Shown: positions 53,252-62,601 of the stretch, one piece after another | How the letters are laid out: the number at the start of each line of letters is the position of its first letter | Position numbering within the stretch: position 1 is the first letter of the stretch | Assembly: GCA_030528555.1 (NCBI GenBank) | Contig: JAUMYQ010000006.1 | Coordinates: 30,819-94,818, forward strand | Direction: 5' to 3' | DNA length: 64,000 nt | From: Porphyromonadaceae bacterium | GTDB lineage: Bacteria; Bacteroidota; Bacteroidia; Bacteroidales; Porphyromonadaceae | Notes under the pieces: generated by a model | Seen by the model: only the letters and a program-made list of their open reading frames with translations | The model's database searches: none | Told to the model about the DNA's origin: nothing | Program-made: the position numbers and the translations under genes

Positions 53252-54973
53252 TTAGTTACGCTGCATTATAGGCAAGGCTGACACAATCTTGCTAAACTCA
53301 GAGCTGCCAAAAAGGGAGGCGAACTCTAAATTCTTGTCCAGCCCCGAGAGCATCCCAACATCAAGCTTAGCAACCTCTTGCAGAGCTGTAAGAGCAGCAG
53401 CCTGACGCCCCATACGCATCGACACAATAGCCTTGAGGAACTGCGTCTTGGCATTCTCAGGAGCAAGAGCCTCAAGCGTCTTCATCGCCCCAGCATAGTT
53501 CTTATTGAGCAGTTGAGCCACAGCGGCGTTATGGCTAATAGTCGAGCCAAAAGCGGTCTCCGCCTTGGCATACTCACCACGCTTGAGGAAAATGTAGCCA
53601 AGAGCCTGGCCATACTCAGGAGCTTCAGCTGCACTAGCGATAAGCATATCACCCTGCTCCACATCGCCCTTGGTAAGAGCGATGAGGCCTTGATTAAGCT
53701 TAGTGGCCGCATTATCTGATCGCTTCTGAGCCTGAGTGAACCAAATCTCCGCCTGCTCAGGCTTGCCATCGGCATAGAGAAGCGCACCTATATTATTATA
53801 GGCTCGATAATCTCGTGGGAATATCTTATTGACCAGCTGATATATGCTCATTTTCTCTTCATTGTTGGAGGCAAGCGTAGCAGCATAAAGCAACTCCTCG
53901 ATAGTCAGATGACCAGGAGACTTTGCCAACCAATCCTGTATCTCTTCGTCCGTCTTGCCTATAATCTTCACGTTGGCAATGAGGCGAGAGCGACGCAACT
54001 TAGGCAATACGTCTTGGGTCAGCTGAGAGAAGACGGCAGATATGTTCTTGATCTCACGCTCACGTTGCTCAGGGTCGGAATACATAGAGAGGACGCGCAG
54101 CACGAGATCCTTGTCTGGCAGATCGCTCTCAGAGACCAATGTCTTGAAGCCCTCCCAGTCTTGTGCCGTATAGTGAGCACTGATGGCTACTCCACCGAGG
54201 TCTTGTTTCTTAAATTCGCGCTTGAGAGAGGCTGTTGTATTGCGCTCACGCTGCTCACTAAGACGTTCGTTGAGTTGACGACCACCATCGGGCGAAGCAT
54301 AAGCCTGCACCTCGACGTCTACCTCTTGGTTGGGAGCTTCCTTGGCATTCTGCACTATATAACGCCACTCCTCCACTTCATCCTTATTAAGCTCCTTACT
54401 ACGGACATCCGCCTGCTGGATCTGAAACATGATGTTGGCATCGTAAGCCTCCTTGATAATGCGCTCAAACCCATGATGCGCAATAGCTGGCGCAACTCCA
54501 GACAGCGTAGCTAACGTCTCTGTAGCAATCACCCCAGAACCGATCTTCAAGTCTGGCAGCTTCCGCTCCTTACTCCCTATCTTTGCCTTGAACACAAGAT
54601 AAAGTTCACTCTTACTCATGGCTGGCACATAGGGGATACCGAACATCAGAGTAAGGCTCGCTCCCTCTTTGTAAGGGATGACAACATCGTTGCCATAGAC
54701 CTGTTCCCCTTGATAAGTATATGTTTGACCCCACTTCTCACCTCCTGTATAGCGTAGCACCGGGGTCATATGTAACACGGCTTTCTTAGGGAAAGATTTC
54801 TCAGGAAAGCTAACGTGTACTTTAGCTGCCACTTGACTTCCTCTCACCTCCAGAGGAAGAGGATCTACCTGCACCTGTTTGCTCGTCAATGGGCGGAGCT
54901 TTGCGCTACAGCTAGAGAGGGCAAACATTGCCACTAGGACTAGAGTAAGGGTTGTCATGAAAGACTTTTTCAT
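53252..54973 (-). CDS. Lipoprotein with OmpA-like and TPR regions
   Basis: 573 residues with lipobox LSSC (Cys22). The N-terminal half (25-200) is beta-rich, with FPEKSFPKKAVLHMTPVLRY. An OmpA-like stretch follows at about 225-280 (VDVEVQAYASPDGGRQLNERLSEQR, the peptidoglycan-binding-type motif). TPR repeats occupy about 365-545 (YNNIGALLYADGKPEQAEIWFTQA, GYIFLKRGEYAKAETAFGS). Probably links outer membrane and cell wall; similar proteins occur in Porphyromonas surface-protein loci. It starts 23 nt after the YfhO-like gene. Confidence 0.8.
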   Translation of the reverse strand: MKKSFMTTLTLVLVAMFALSSCSAKLRPLTSKQVQVDPLPLEVRGSQVAAKVHVSFPEKSFPKKAVLHMTPVLRYTGGEKWGQTYTYQGEQVYGNDVVIPYKEGASLTLMFGIPYVPAMSKSELYLVFKAKIGSKERKLPDLKIGSGVIATETLATLSGVAPAIAHHGFERIIKEAYDANIMFQIQQADVRSKELNKDEVEEWRYIVQNAKEAPNQEVDVEVQAYASPDGGRQLNERLSEQRERNTTASLKREFKKQDLGGVAISAHYTAQDWEGFKTLVSESDLPDKDLVLRVLSMYSDPEQREREIKNISAVFSQLTQDVLPKLRRSRLIANVKIIGKTDEEIQDWLAKSPGHLTIEELLYAATLASNNEEKMSIYQLVNKIFPRDYRAYNNIGALLYADGKPEQAEIWFTQAQKRSDNAATKLNQGLIALTKGDVEQGDMLIASAAEAPEYGQALGYIFLKRGEYAKAETAFGSTISHNAAVAQLLNKNYAGAMKTLEALAPENAKTQFLKAIVSMRMGRQAAALTALQEVAKLDVGMLSGLDKNLEFASLFGSSEFSKIVSALPIMQRN

Positions 54974-54996
54974 ACGTAATTAATTAGTTATAATGA

Positions 54997-57471
54997 TTAT
55001 TTCTTTCTTCGACGAGCCATACCCCAGAGTAATACGACTAGAGCTATAAACATTGCCACCTGAGCTGCAACGGCAATGCGCTCTGTAGTGCGGATACTTT
55101 GGGGAGCAAACTTCATCTCTAATTCGTGCACTCCCTTGGGAATCACAGCTGCACGAAGGGTATAGTTGGCACGAAGGATATCAGCAGCCTGCCCATCGAT
55201 GGTCAGCGTCCAACCATGTGGATAGTATATTTCGGAGAAAACCAGGAGACGCTCCTCATCTGTATGGACCTTATATTTGGCATAATTGGGGGTATAAGCT
55301 AGAAGTTGAACAGAGGTAGTGCCTTCTCTCCGAGGATCACGAGCCAGAATTTCGACAGAGGGCCTAGTCATCTCCTTGTGCACCACTGCGTGCTGTCGTA
55401 GGTCCAACTCCTCAAGGGCTTTCATCTCCATTTGAGCTGTTGGAACAACATGCACACTATCAACAAACCACGCAGCACCAAAGGCATTGGTGTTTTGAGA
55501 ATAACGCAAGGCACCATCTGAATCCGTAGAGATAATGTAGCGCACATCGAGCATATCGAGTACTTGGCTGTTATTCTGGATCAATTGATGCTCAATGAGA
55601 TCTTGATAGCGACTCAATTTGGCTGCATGATAGCCACCAATACTACGATGCATATAACTAGTCGTAGCGTCTTGAAACGTACTTGTGGCTAGATTAAGCA
55701 CCCGATAATGAGGGTCGGGATCTTTGGCTATCTGGCGGTCTATATCAGTAATGGGAGTAGCCCTCTGAGCAACAAGGCTCTGGGGGATGAATTTGTCATC
55801 ATTTAGATAGCGTTTGTCAACACTCCAGAGGTCCACAAGGGTGACGACGCCAAGCAACACGAAGAGAGCCGTCTGTCTGAACCAACCCTTGACATAACAG
55901 AAGCAAAGCAAGGAGCTGAGTAGGATAACGAAAAAACTACGCCACGCATCGGCCGAAACGACAGAGGCACGTACCTCTCGGAGTGCCGTAATCAGACCTG
56001 AAACAAGCTCCCCATGCTCTACCATGGCCACACCGAACATCTGTGCCTCTTGATCACTCACAAAGTCGAAAAACAACCCAGGAGCTATAGCAACAACCAA
56101 AGCCAAACCTGCTGTAAGTGAAGTAGCCGCTATAATCGCTTGACGCTGCGCCAGCACTACCTTCGGATCTCGAACAAACTCAACAAGAGCCAGTATCGTT
56201 AGCGTAGGGATAGTAAACTCTGCCACCACGAGGATAGACGACACAGTACGAAATTTATTGTACAGAGGGATGTAGTCTATAAAAAGGTCGGTCAACCACA
56301 TCATATTCTTCCCCCAAGAGAGGAGTACCGAGAGGAGAGTTGCGGCAAACAATGCCCATTTGAGAGGAGTACGTACAACAAACAGACCAAGAATAGAGAG
56401 GAGCAATACAAACGCTCCAACATAGACAGGGCCAGAAGTAAAAGGCTGATCTCCCCAATATTGATTCATTTGTGCCAAGTAGGGACGAAGCTCGGGAGAT
56501 GTCCCCTCAAGAAGCTCGGGCTTGTGCCCCAAGGCCCCTGTAGAACCTCCGTAGGCATTGGGGATAAGGAGTGTGAGTGTCTCAGCCTTACCATAGCTCC
56601 ACTGTGTGATATACTCCTTGTCCAACCCCGAAGCTCCGCCAGAAGCCTCATCACCTTTCCCTTGAGAGAGGGCAGATCCTCCTCGCATGGTCTCCTGCGT
56701 GTACTTATAAGTATGATAGAGGTTAGAGCTATTCGTCCCGATAGCTATGAGAGCAGCCACCGAGAGGGTTAGCGTGGCATACATATATTGACGCAAATTT
56801 CCCGATTGCTTAGCCTCCACAAGGTAAGCTATTAGGAGGAAAACTATGAGGAAACCAAAGTAATAGCTCATCTGTACATGGTTGGACATCAGCTGTAAGC
56901 TAGCAAAGAATGCCGTCAGCAGCCCTCCTCTTAAATAATTGCCCCGATAAATATCGGAAATACCTCCAATAGTAGGAGGAACGAAAGCTAATACCGTCAG
57001 TTTCCAAATATGCCCTGCATCTATAAGAATTATGAAGTAGCTTGAGAGTGCCCACATCACAGCACCAAGGGCAGAAGGGAGGGTTCGCACACCAAGTAGC
57101 CTGAGAAACAAGAAAAAACCCACGAACATAGCCCAAAGCAGCCAACTATAGCTAGGCATTATATCTAGAGGCCACTGCAGAGTATAGAAGTCTTGCAAAT
57201 GCTTCAGTAGGGATAGGGACGGATAACTAGGAGAGATCTGATACATCGGCATCCCAGAAAAGAGGCTGTTGGTCCAGTAAGAGACTTCCCCGGTAGTCTG
57301 CTCATAGGTTCGTACATCCTGAGCTATACCACTGGCTCCGGCCACATCCAATTGAAAGAGGTCTTTCCCCTCCAATACGGCAGGAGCAAAATAGACCAGA
57401 GACAAGACGACGAAGACAACAGCAATCAAAGCACCTGACAAATATCGTTGTAGTGACTTAGGTATATTCAT
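54997..57471 (-). CDS. YfhO-family polytopic membrane protein
   Basis: 824 residues with about twelve transmembrane helices: one near 12-32 (LIAVVFVVLSLVYFAPAVL) and a dense set between 105 and 530, and a last one at 800-820. The first periplasmic loop has LFQLDVAGASGIAQDVRTYEQTTGE and SYWTNSLFSGMPMYQISP, typical of YfhO. A C-terminal periplasmic domain ends with YTLRAAVIPKGVHELEMKF. YfhO proteins resemble GT-C glycosyltransferases and are thought to modify envelope glycans; the substrate is unknown. Confidence 0.85.
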   Translation of the reverse strand: MNIPKSLQRYLSGALIAVVFVVLSLVYFAPAVLEGKDLFQLDVAGASGIAQDVRTYEQTTGEVSYWTNSLFSGMPMYQISPSYPSLSLLKHLQDFYTLQWPLDIMPSYSWLLWAMFVGFFLFLRLLGVRTLPSALGAVMWALSSYFIILIDAGHIWKLTVLAFVPPTIGGISDIYRGNYLRGGLLTAFFASLQLMSNHVQMSYYFGFLIVFLLIAYLVEAKQSGNLRQYMYATLTLSVAALIAIGTNSSNLYHTYKYTQETMRGGSALSQGKGDEASGGASGLDKEYITQWSYGKAETLTLLIPNAYGGSTGALGHKPELLEGTSPELRPYLAQMNQYWGDQPFTSGPVYVGAFVLLLSILGLFVVRTPLKWALFAATLLSVLLSWGKNMMWLTDLFIDYIPLYNKFRTVSSILVVAEFTIPTLTILALVEFVRDPKVVLAQRQAIIAATSLTAGLALVVAIAPGLFFDFVSDQEAQMFGVAMVEHGELVSGLITALREVRASVVSADAWRSFFVILLSSLLCFCYVKGWFRQTALFVLLGVVTLVDLWSVDKRYLNDDKFIPQSLVAQRATPITDIDRQIAKDPDPHYRVLNLATSTFQDATTSYMHRSIGGYHAAKLSRYQDLIEHQLIQNNSQVLDMLDVRYIISTDSDGALRYSQNTNAFGAAWFVDSVHVVPTAQMEMKALEELDLRQHAVVHKEMTRPSVEILARDPRREGTTSVQLLAYTPNYAKYKVHTDEERLLVFSEIYYPHGWTLTIDGQAADILRANYTLRAAVIPKGVHELEMKFAPQSIRTTERIAVAAQVAMFIALVVLLWGMARRRKK

Positions 57472-57574
57472 TAGATTTGCTCTATATCAGCTTTAATGCA
57501 ATACTATTACTGCGCCAAAAATACCTCAAAAAGCCTACATCCCCAAAAGGTAACACTTCTGGAGAATATCCTGT

Positions 57575-58807
57575 CTAGAGGTAAGACAACCTAAACATTT
57601 TCTCTGGAATAAGGTACTCACAAGAAAGCTCATGCAAGCTTCTAGAGGTGATGGCATCAATACGTTCGAAAATTGTCTCCAAATCCTCTACGTAATTGTA
57701 ATGTAGATAAGTCTTCCCCATAGAAAGGAATGTTTGCTCACGCTGATCGCTTCCGACAAGGAGCTGCCCTTTAATCTGGCGTTTAATGCAAGCCAACTCA
57801 CCTTCTTCGATAGGCTCTTCCACCAGTCTCCTTAGCTCCTCCTCTACGAGCTCCACGGCTCTGTCAACTTGCTTCTTGGCACACCCAAAGTAGATAGCCA
57901 GGAGCCCTGTATCCGTATAAGCAGCGTAGCTACACTCAACATGATAAGCGATGCCATTACGTTCGCGCAGAGCTAGATTGAGCCGAGAGTTCATGCCTGC
58001 CCCTCCAAGTATATTCGAGAGAACACTCATCTCTAGCCTTCGCTCATCATGCATGTGACAGGCATACCCCCCCATAATTACGTGCCCCTGGCACGTTCCC
58101 CGATGCCTAACAATCTGCTTAGGCTTTATCGTTGATTGCCATGGAAGAAGAGGAGTAGCAATGTTTGCTTGTGCTTGCTCAGGAAAATAGGTATTGCACG
58201 CCCCAATTAACACATCCACGTCAATAGTTCCTTGACAAAAGATTACCATGTTCTCAGGGCGATAATACTTCTCTAGGAAGCGACGACAGCTCGCCCTAGT
58301 CTGCCTCGCCACCGATACCTCCGTCCCAAGTATATTATGCCCCAAAGCATGCCCACGAAATAGAACATTCTCAAACTCATCGAATATTAGCTCTGATGGA
58401 CTATCATGATACGAATGTATTTCATCGATGACGACTGCCTGCTCCTTGCTCAACTCCTCCTCTGGAAATTGACTATTACGTACGATATCCGCCATCAGAT
58501 GCAATGCCCGGTGTACATATTCTTTAGGGGACACACAATAGAGAATGGTTTCTTCTTTGCTCGTATAGGCATTCAATTCGCCTCCTACACCTTCAATACG
58601 TTCAATGATTTGAGTAGAGCTGCGAAGCTTCGTCCCCTTAAAAAGCATATGTTCTAAGAAGTGAGCTAGGCCATACTCTAGGCGACCTTCATCACGAGTA
58701 CCAGCACGCACTCCGAAGCCAAGGTAGACATTCGGGCCATCTTGAGGACGGAATATCAGCCTAAGCCCCGAAGGCAGTGCATGAGTTTGATAGGACATAG
58801 TCTTCAT
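57575..58807 (-). CDS. M16-family zinc protease (pitrilysin type)
   Basis: 410 residues. The inverted zinc motif HFLEH is at 49-53, within GLAHFLEHMLFKGT, and the downstream Glu lies in VVIDEIHSYHDSP. The C-terminal inactive-half domain has RHRGTCQGHVIMGGYACHMHD and GMNSRLNLALRERNGIAYHVE, with the R/Y substrate-binding pair. No signal peptide, so probably cytoplasmic like the mitochondrial-processing-peptidase-like members. 76 nt after the Bax-inhibitor gene. Confidence 0.93.
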   Translation of the reverse strand: MKTMSYQTHALPSGLRLIFRPQDGPNVYLGFGVRAGTRDEGRLEYGLAHFLEHMLFKGTKLRSSTQIIERIEGVGGELNAYTSKEETILYCVSPKEYVHRALHLMADIVRNSQFPEEELSKEQAVVIDEIHSYHDSPSELIFDEFENVLFRGHALGHNILGTEVSVARQTRASCRRFLEKYYRPENMVIFCQGTIDVDVLIGACNTYFPEQAQANIATPLLPWQSTIKPKQIVRHRGTCQGHVIMGGYACHMHDERRLEMSVLSNILGGAGMNSRLNLALRERNGIAYHVECSYAAYTDTGLLAIYFGCAKKQVDRAVELVEEELRRLVEEPIEEGELACIKRQIKGQLLVGSDQREQTFLSMGKTYLHYNYVEDLETIFERIDAITSRSLHELSCEYLIPEKMFRLSYL

Positions 58808-58883
58808 TTAGACGTGATAATGGCGACTATCTCCGCCAATACCAGCAGAGATAGTCGCCATCAGATTGTAAGTTACTCTATAT

Positions 58884-59609
58884 TTAGTCCCTACTACTAC
58901 CAAGGAAACGCAGTAGATATAGAAACAAATTGATAAAATCCAAGTAAAGAGTAAGCGCGCCAAGTACAGAGAGTTTTTTTACATCCTGGCTATCCTCACT
59001 GGCCACAGCCATCATCCCCTTAATCTTTTGGGTATCATAGGCTGTCAATCCCGTAAAGATAAGGACACCAATACCTGAGATGATCATCTGCATCATACTG
59101 TTCTGAAGAAAGAGGTTCACCACGGTGGCAATGATCAACCCAATAAGCGCCATAAGCAAGATGCTTCCCATCTTACTTAGGTCTCGCTTGGTCGTATAGC
59201 CAATCAGGGCCATTGCTCCAAACGTGCCAGCAGTAACGAAGAATGTCGTAGCAATAGATGTGGCTGTATAAGCAGCAAAAATAACGCTAAGCGTCAGGCC
59301 ATTGAGTATGGAATAAACACCAAAGCAAGCTGTAGCGGTCCCAAAGCTCATGCTCATAATCCGAGCACTCAAATACCACACCAAAGCAAGCTCCGCAATC
59401 ATTAGCCCCCAATAGAGAATAGAATTTGAGGCAATAGTATAAAAAAACGACGGCGAATTGAAAGTCAGCATTGCTGTAAGGGCCGTAATACTTAACCCCA
59501 TGGTCATCCAAAGAAACACTCGCTGCACAAGTGAGCGCTGGAGCGAAGCATCCTGATAGACGTACTGCTCTCTACTTTCGCTCGGTGAATAATAATTTTG
59601 ATTGTTCAT
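58884..59609 (-). CDS. Bax inhibitor-1/YccA-family membrane protein
   Basis: 241 residues with seven transmembrane helices (from about residue 30 on) and the family ending GALTLYLDFINLFLYLLRFLGS. YPNPVS-like features are absent, as expected. YDTQKIKGMM after TM6 is the conserved BI-1 motif. Members act as pH-sensitive Ca2+ leak channels or FtsH-associated factors; the role here is not known. A TATATTTG -7 box on the minus strand (59680-59673) lies about 65 nt upstream. Confidence 0.92.
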   Translation of the reverse strand: MNNQNYYSPSESREQYVYQDASLQRSLVQRVFLWMTMGLSITALTAMLTFNSPSFFYTIASNSILYWGLMIAELALVWYLSARIMSMSFGTATACFGVYSILNGLTLSVIFAAYTATSIATTFFVTAGTFGAMALIGYTTKRDLSKMGSILLMALIGLIIATVVNLFLQNSMMQMIISGIGVLIFTGLTAYDTQKIKGMMAVASEDSQDVKKLSVLGALTLYLDFINLFLYLLRFLGSSRD

Positions 59610-59975
59610 AGTCTTTACCTACTTTACATGTATATCTCAAAAACATCAGCGTCTACTCGCTGATCAATGCTACAAATATAGCACTTATTTATATCCATTC
59701 TTTGTCATAGTTGTGTTCATGGTATTTCTCGCTTCTATGTGAGCCCCCATAAACGCCAAATAACTAAGGGATAACGATTTATCCACTTAGCCATTTGCTT
59801 TCTCCGTGATTGGGCTGGCGATTATTAGAGCTGTTCATATCACTTTGTTTGTTAGATGTTTATTGATGCTCCTCTGATATTAGGTATCACGTCCGTGTCC
59901 TGATATATTGCTTAGCTTCTGTGTAGACATCCTCCCAGGCAGCGATAGATATAGTCTTTGCTGTCTTGGTTGCTC
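59610..59975. other. Gene-free stretch, probable left boundary zone of the prophage
   Basis: No gene supported. It contains the small hairpin ATCAGCG/CGCTGAT (59645-59664) and an imperfect palindrome around GGATAA-CGAT-TTATCC (59769-59784). No tRNA lies here, and no integrase gene is in the window, so the exact attachment site cannot be placed. Confidence 0.4.
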
Positions 59976-60875
59976 CTAGGACGAGGGCTTGTCCTGAGCC
60001 TCATTCTCTGTCGCCATTGGGTCTAGCTCAGGGTGACGCTTGAGGTACTCGTCACGCAGAGGCAGGCTGATGATGTGCGACATCGTGATGATGTTTAGCT
60101 TGACGGGTTCTGTTTGCCCTGTTTCGGGGTTAAGCACCTCGTAGGGGTCGGGGGCGAGATATAGGAAGTCCTTAATGGGCTTAAAGTAAGGCTCATTAAA
60201 CTTGTTGTAAGCGACATAGTAGGCTTGCTCCTCAACATCGTAAGCCGTTTGGGGCTTCTTCTTCTCTAGGGCGCAAATCAAATCCTCTAAATGCTCCTCT
60301 AGGAGTTTTTTTGCTCCGCTTGCTTCGTATAGTATCAAGCCGACAGGTGTCAGCTGCCTTGGACTTTGCTTTTGGGATATACTCTCTATCATATCGTTGT
60401 CTTTTTTCATTACCCACTCTGAGATTTTGGAGAGGACGTGATCCATACGAGTAAGTTTCTCCTCGATCTGCTCTTTCCAACAATCTGTACTTATCTTCCA
60501 TTCTGAGTGTGTCTCGGTCTTTGCCTCTGTACGCATCAAGCGACTTTCTGATTGTTCGCTTTTGCTTTTGAGGTCGGAGACATCCTGCTGAACCTCGGAT
60601 AAAGATACCTCTATCTTCTCCAATCGGTTGTCTGTGCGTTCGTTTCTATCTTTTAGACTAGAGACATCTTGCTGAACTTCGGATAGAGATACCTCCATTT
60701 TCTCTAAGCGACTGTCCGTGCGGTCGGCTCTATCCTTTAGGTCAGAGATGTCGTGCTTAACGTCTTTCCACATCGCAGAAATACGCCAAGTAGACCAAAA
60801 CGTAAGCCCCACCATCGCTAGTAGAAGCCCTAGGGTCGGGGAATGGCTAAGTAGCCACGCTATGATTGTGTCCAT
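59976..60875 (-). CDS. Prophage-linked membrane coiled-coil protein with 28-residue repeats
   Basis: 299 residues. A single N-terminal transmembrane helix (about 13-30, TLGLLLAMVGLTFWSTW) is followed by three consecutive 28-residue (four-heptad) coiled-coil units at about 42-69, 70-97 and 98-125. The first two are nearly identical (LKDRxxRTDxRLEKxEVSLSEVQQ). The rest (170-299) is globular with no motif I recognise. It lies 65 nt downstream of the repressor in the same direction, so it is probably expressed in the lysogen. It could be a lysogenic-conversion or superinfection gene; that is inference. Confidence 0.6.
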   Translation of the reverse strand: MDTIIAWLLSHSPTLGLLLAMVGLTFWSTWRISAMWKDVKHDISDLKDRADRTDSRLEKMEVSLSEVQQDVSSLKDRNERTDNRLEKIEVSLSEVQQDVSDLKSKSEQSESRLMRTEAKTETHSEWKISTDCWKEQIEEKLTRMDHVLSKISEWVMKKDNDMIESISQKQSPRQLTPVGLILYEASGAKKLLEEHLEDLICALEKKKPQTAYDVEEQAYYVAYNKFNEPYFKPIKDFLYLAPDPYEVLNPETGQTEPVKLNIITMSHIISLPLRDEYLKRHPELDPMATENEAQDKPSS

Positions 60876-60940
60876 ATACTTAATAGTGTTTCTAATTATG
60901 GCGAATTTGCCAAAATTAGATCTACCGCCCTGCTTACGCT

Positions 60941-61684
60941 TTACCCTAAATTCTTGATCCCTCCGAGAACCTCGAAGACGGCACGGATAACGCCCTTGGG
61001 GATGTCCTGCTCGTCATATTCGGGGTTAATCGGCACGAGGCGGAAGCACTCTTGCTCCGAGGAGCGTCTTATGCGCTTGATGGTGCGCTGCCCGTCCTGC
61101 GTCACGACTGCGTAAATCCTATCATAGAAGAGGAACTCCGCCCAACGTTCTATCGGGCGGAGGGCTACGGCATCGCCACTGCGCAGCTCGGGGCTCATAC
61201 TATCGCCTACGACATTGACCCAAAACACGCCCTCACGATTGAACGGCTTGTAGTCGATGTAGTAGCTCGGATAGATGTTTGGGCTGTCGATGAACTCCCC
61301 GAAGCCCCCCATAAAGTCCACATCGTAGTAGGGGCGACCCACTGGCTCGCCATCGTCCACGATGCGCGGCGTAGTCACTCCGTCCGCCTCGCTCGGATGC
61401 ACGACCCGAAGATTGACCAAGCCCTCGGTCGCTTCTTCCCCCTTGTCCGCCACTTCGGGGGCTGCCTCCTTCAGCATCGAGCCTTTGCCAGTAAGCAGCC
61501 AAACCTCCTCCAAGTCTGTATAGAAGTTCAATATCTGTTCTACAACTTTTCTAGATAAATCTCTGCCATCCTTGCGTGATTTGCCGATTGTACCAATGGA
61601 TAGGGATAAATCTTTAGTGACTATATTGTCATTTAATCCCCTCATTTCCATATACCTGTCAAATCTATCTACTACTCGCTCCAT
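60941..61684 (-). CDS. Phage CI-type repressor with S24 autoprotease domain
   Basis: 247 residues. The N-terminal helix-turn-helix (about 5-65) has GLNDNIVTKDLSLSIGTIGKSRKDG and DLEEVWLLTGKGSML, typical of Bacteroidetes prophage repressors. The C-terminal LexA/S24 domain has Ser162 in VVGDSMSPELRSGDAV and Lys203 in QRTIKRIRR as the catalytic dyad. Such repressors hold the lytic genes off and are inactivated during the SOS response. The gene faces away from the rightward early operon. Confidence 0.92.
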   Translation of the reverse strand: MERVVDRFDRYMEMRGLNDNIVTKDLSLSIGTIGKSRKDGRDLSRKVVEQILNFYTDLEEVWLLTGKGSMLKEAAPEVADKGEEATEGLVNLRVVHPSEADGVTTPRIVDDGEPVGRPYYDVDFMGGFGEFIDSPNIYPSYYIDYKPFNREGVFWVNVVGDSMSPELRSGDAVALRPIERWAEFLFYDRIYAVVTQDGQRTIKRIRRSSEQECFRLVPINPEYDEQDIPKGVIRAVFEVLGGIKNLG

Positions 61685-61713
61685 AGATATTGAATTAAAT
61701 TCTAATCAGAACA

Positions 61714-61744
61714 TTTGGATGCATAGAAAAAACTTCTACCTTTG
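61714..61744 (+). promoter_or_regulatory. Rightward early phage promoter, consensus-like
   Basis: TTTG (61714-61717), 19 nt, TACCTTTG (61737-61744): a full match to the Bacteroidetes consensus, starting 30 nt from the repressor ATG on the opposite strand. Repressor operators are expected to overlap it. The region just downstream can fold as ACCGAAGC (61749-61756) with GCTTCGGT (61784-61791) around an inner GGCT/AGCC stem. Confidence 0.65.
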
Positions 61745-61834
61745 CATTACCGAAGCGAACCAACAAGGCTACGTGAGCCGAGTGCTTCGGTCTTGCAAAT
61801 CTAGCGAAAAGGCTAAGTAAACGCAAGAGCGGTC

Positions 61835-61864
61835 TTTGACATACTTGATACAGAGCTATAAGAT
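61835..61864 (+). promoter_or_regulatory. Second possible rightward phage promoter
   Basis: CTTTGACA at 61834-61841 (contains both TTTG and TTGACA) and TATAAGAT at 61857-61864, separated by 15-18 nt. Lies directly before the structured leader. Confidence 0.4.
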
Positions 61865-61903
61865 AGAAAATTATCAGGGCTAAATCACCACAAACTAGGC
61901 GCA

Positions 61904-62039
61904 GTGTAGTGGATGGGATGCAAGGCGGCAAGGCGGCAAGGCTGAGGGCGCAGGGAGCGTACTGGAGTACGTGACCTAGCCCGAGTGCCGAAGCCAACAC
62001 AGCAGACCGCCGCTACACAGGCCTCGGAGTTTAGCCGAG
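61904..62039 (+). ncRNA. Candidate structured leader RNA of the phage early operon
   Basis: GTGTAG (61904-61909) can pair with CTACAC (62013-62018), closing a domain of about 115 nt. Inside are a tandem AAGGCGGC repeat (61922-61937, plus a partial third unit) and the hairpin CGTACT-GG-AGTACG (61958-61971). Directly after it CTCGG (62023-62027) pairs with CCGAG (62035-62039) around the motif TTTAGC. No open frame covers it. I cannot name an RNA family. Confidence 0.4.
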
Positions 62040-62207
62040 TAATTAACCAATATAGCCGTCAGCCCTAGACCTATCGTGCTAGGGGTGGAGCGTGGGGTGA
62101 GTGAATGAATAGGTTTGCCATAACGACTGAGTTTAGCCGCCACGCCAATCGGGCTTCGCAGGCCTCTGACGGCACTACGATTATTAACAACTAAACAAGG
62201 TAAGACA

Positions 62208-62435
62208 ATGGCATTGACTTTCAGATGGGCTCATTATAATGCGACAGAAGCAATAGATATTGAGCGCGATATAACGCTGGCAGACATCATCAAAGAGAAA
62301 GGGCGCAAACCTCTTTATCGTGTCTTTAGCAATCGCCTAGAGGGCTGCGAAGAACCAAGGCAATTCAACACAGAAGAGGCAGCGAGAACTTGGGTCGAAG
62401 AGGCTTATGTGAAGTGGCTTTCTTCAGCCGTTTAG
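62208..62435 (+). CDS. Small phage early protein, unknown
   Basis: 75 residues, no recognised family. It begins MALTFRWAHYNATEAI and is mixed in charge, with a central LADIIKEKGRKPLYRVFSNRL segment and a C-terminal helix. It is the first open frame after the phage leader. Coding is supported by position and by the absence of a better frame, not by homology. Confidence 0.5.
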   Translation: MALTFRWAHYNATEAIDIERDITLADIIKEKGRKPLYRVFSNRLEGCEEPRQFNTEEAARTWVEEAYVKWLSSAV

Positions 62436-62446
62436 GGCGACTTCTT

Positions 62447-62495
62447 TTAGCCGTGTGGGCAGACCACCTAGGGCGGAGCGACACCGCCACACGGC
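62447..62495 (+). repeat. TTAGCCG structured repeat, phage copy A
   Basis: TTAGCCGTGT (62447-62456) pairs as GCCGTGT with ACACGGC (62489-62495), enclosing GGCGG-AGCGACA-CCGCC (62472-62488). Copy B at 62602 repeats the inner 17 nt exactly and keeps CACGGCACGAG on its right. Confidence 0.6.
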
Positions 62496-62601
62496 ACGAG
62501 CCTAGGGTACTATAATAATGAGAAGATAGTCCACAGATGTCTATGAAACAACCCTAAGGGTGCGGGCGGAGACAAGCGGTCGAAGCCCCACCGCCCTAGG
62601 C

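Noticed and set aside
59769-59784. GGATAA-CGAT-TTATCC as a dif/Xer or phage attachment site
   Set aside because: The centre is 4 nt instead of the 6 nt of dif sites, and no second copy can be sought because the right end of the prophage is outside the window.
61572-61820. An 82-codon plus-strand open frame across the phage switch region
   Set aside because: It covers the repressor start, the consensus promoter and a stem-loop, and the translation is not protein-like.
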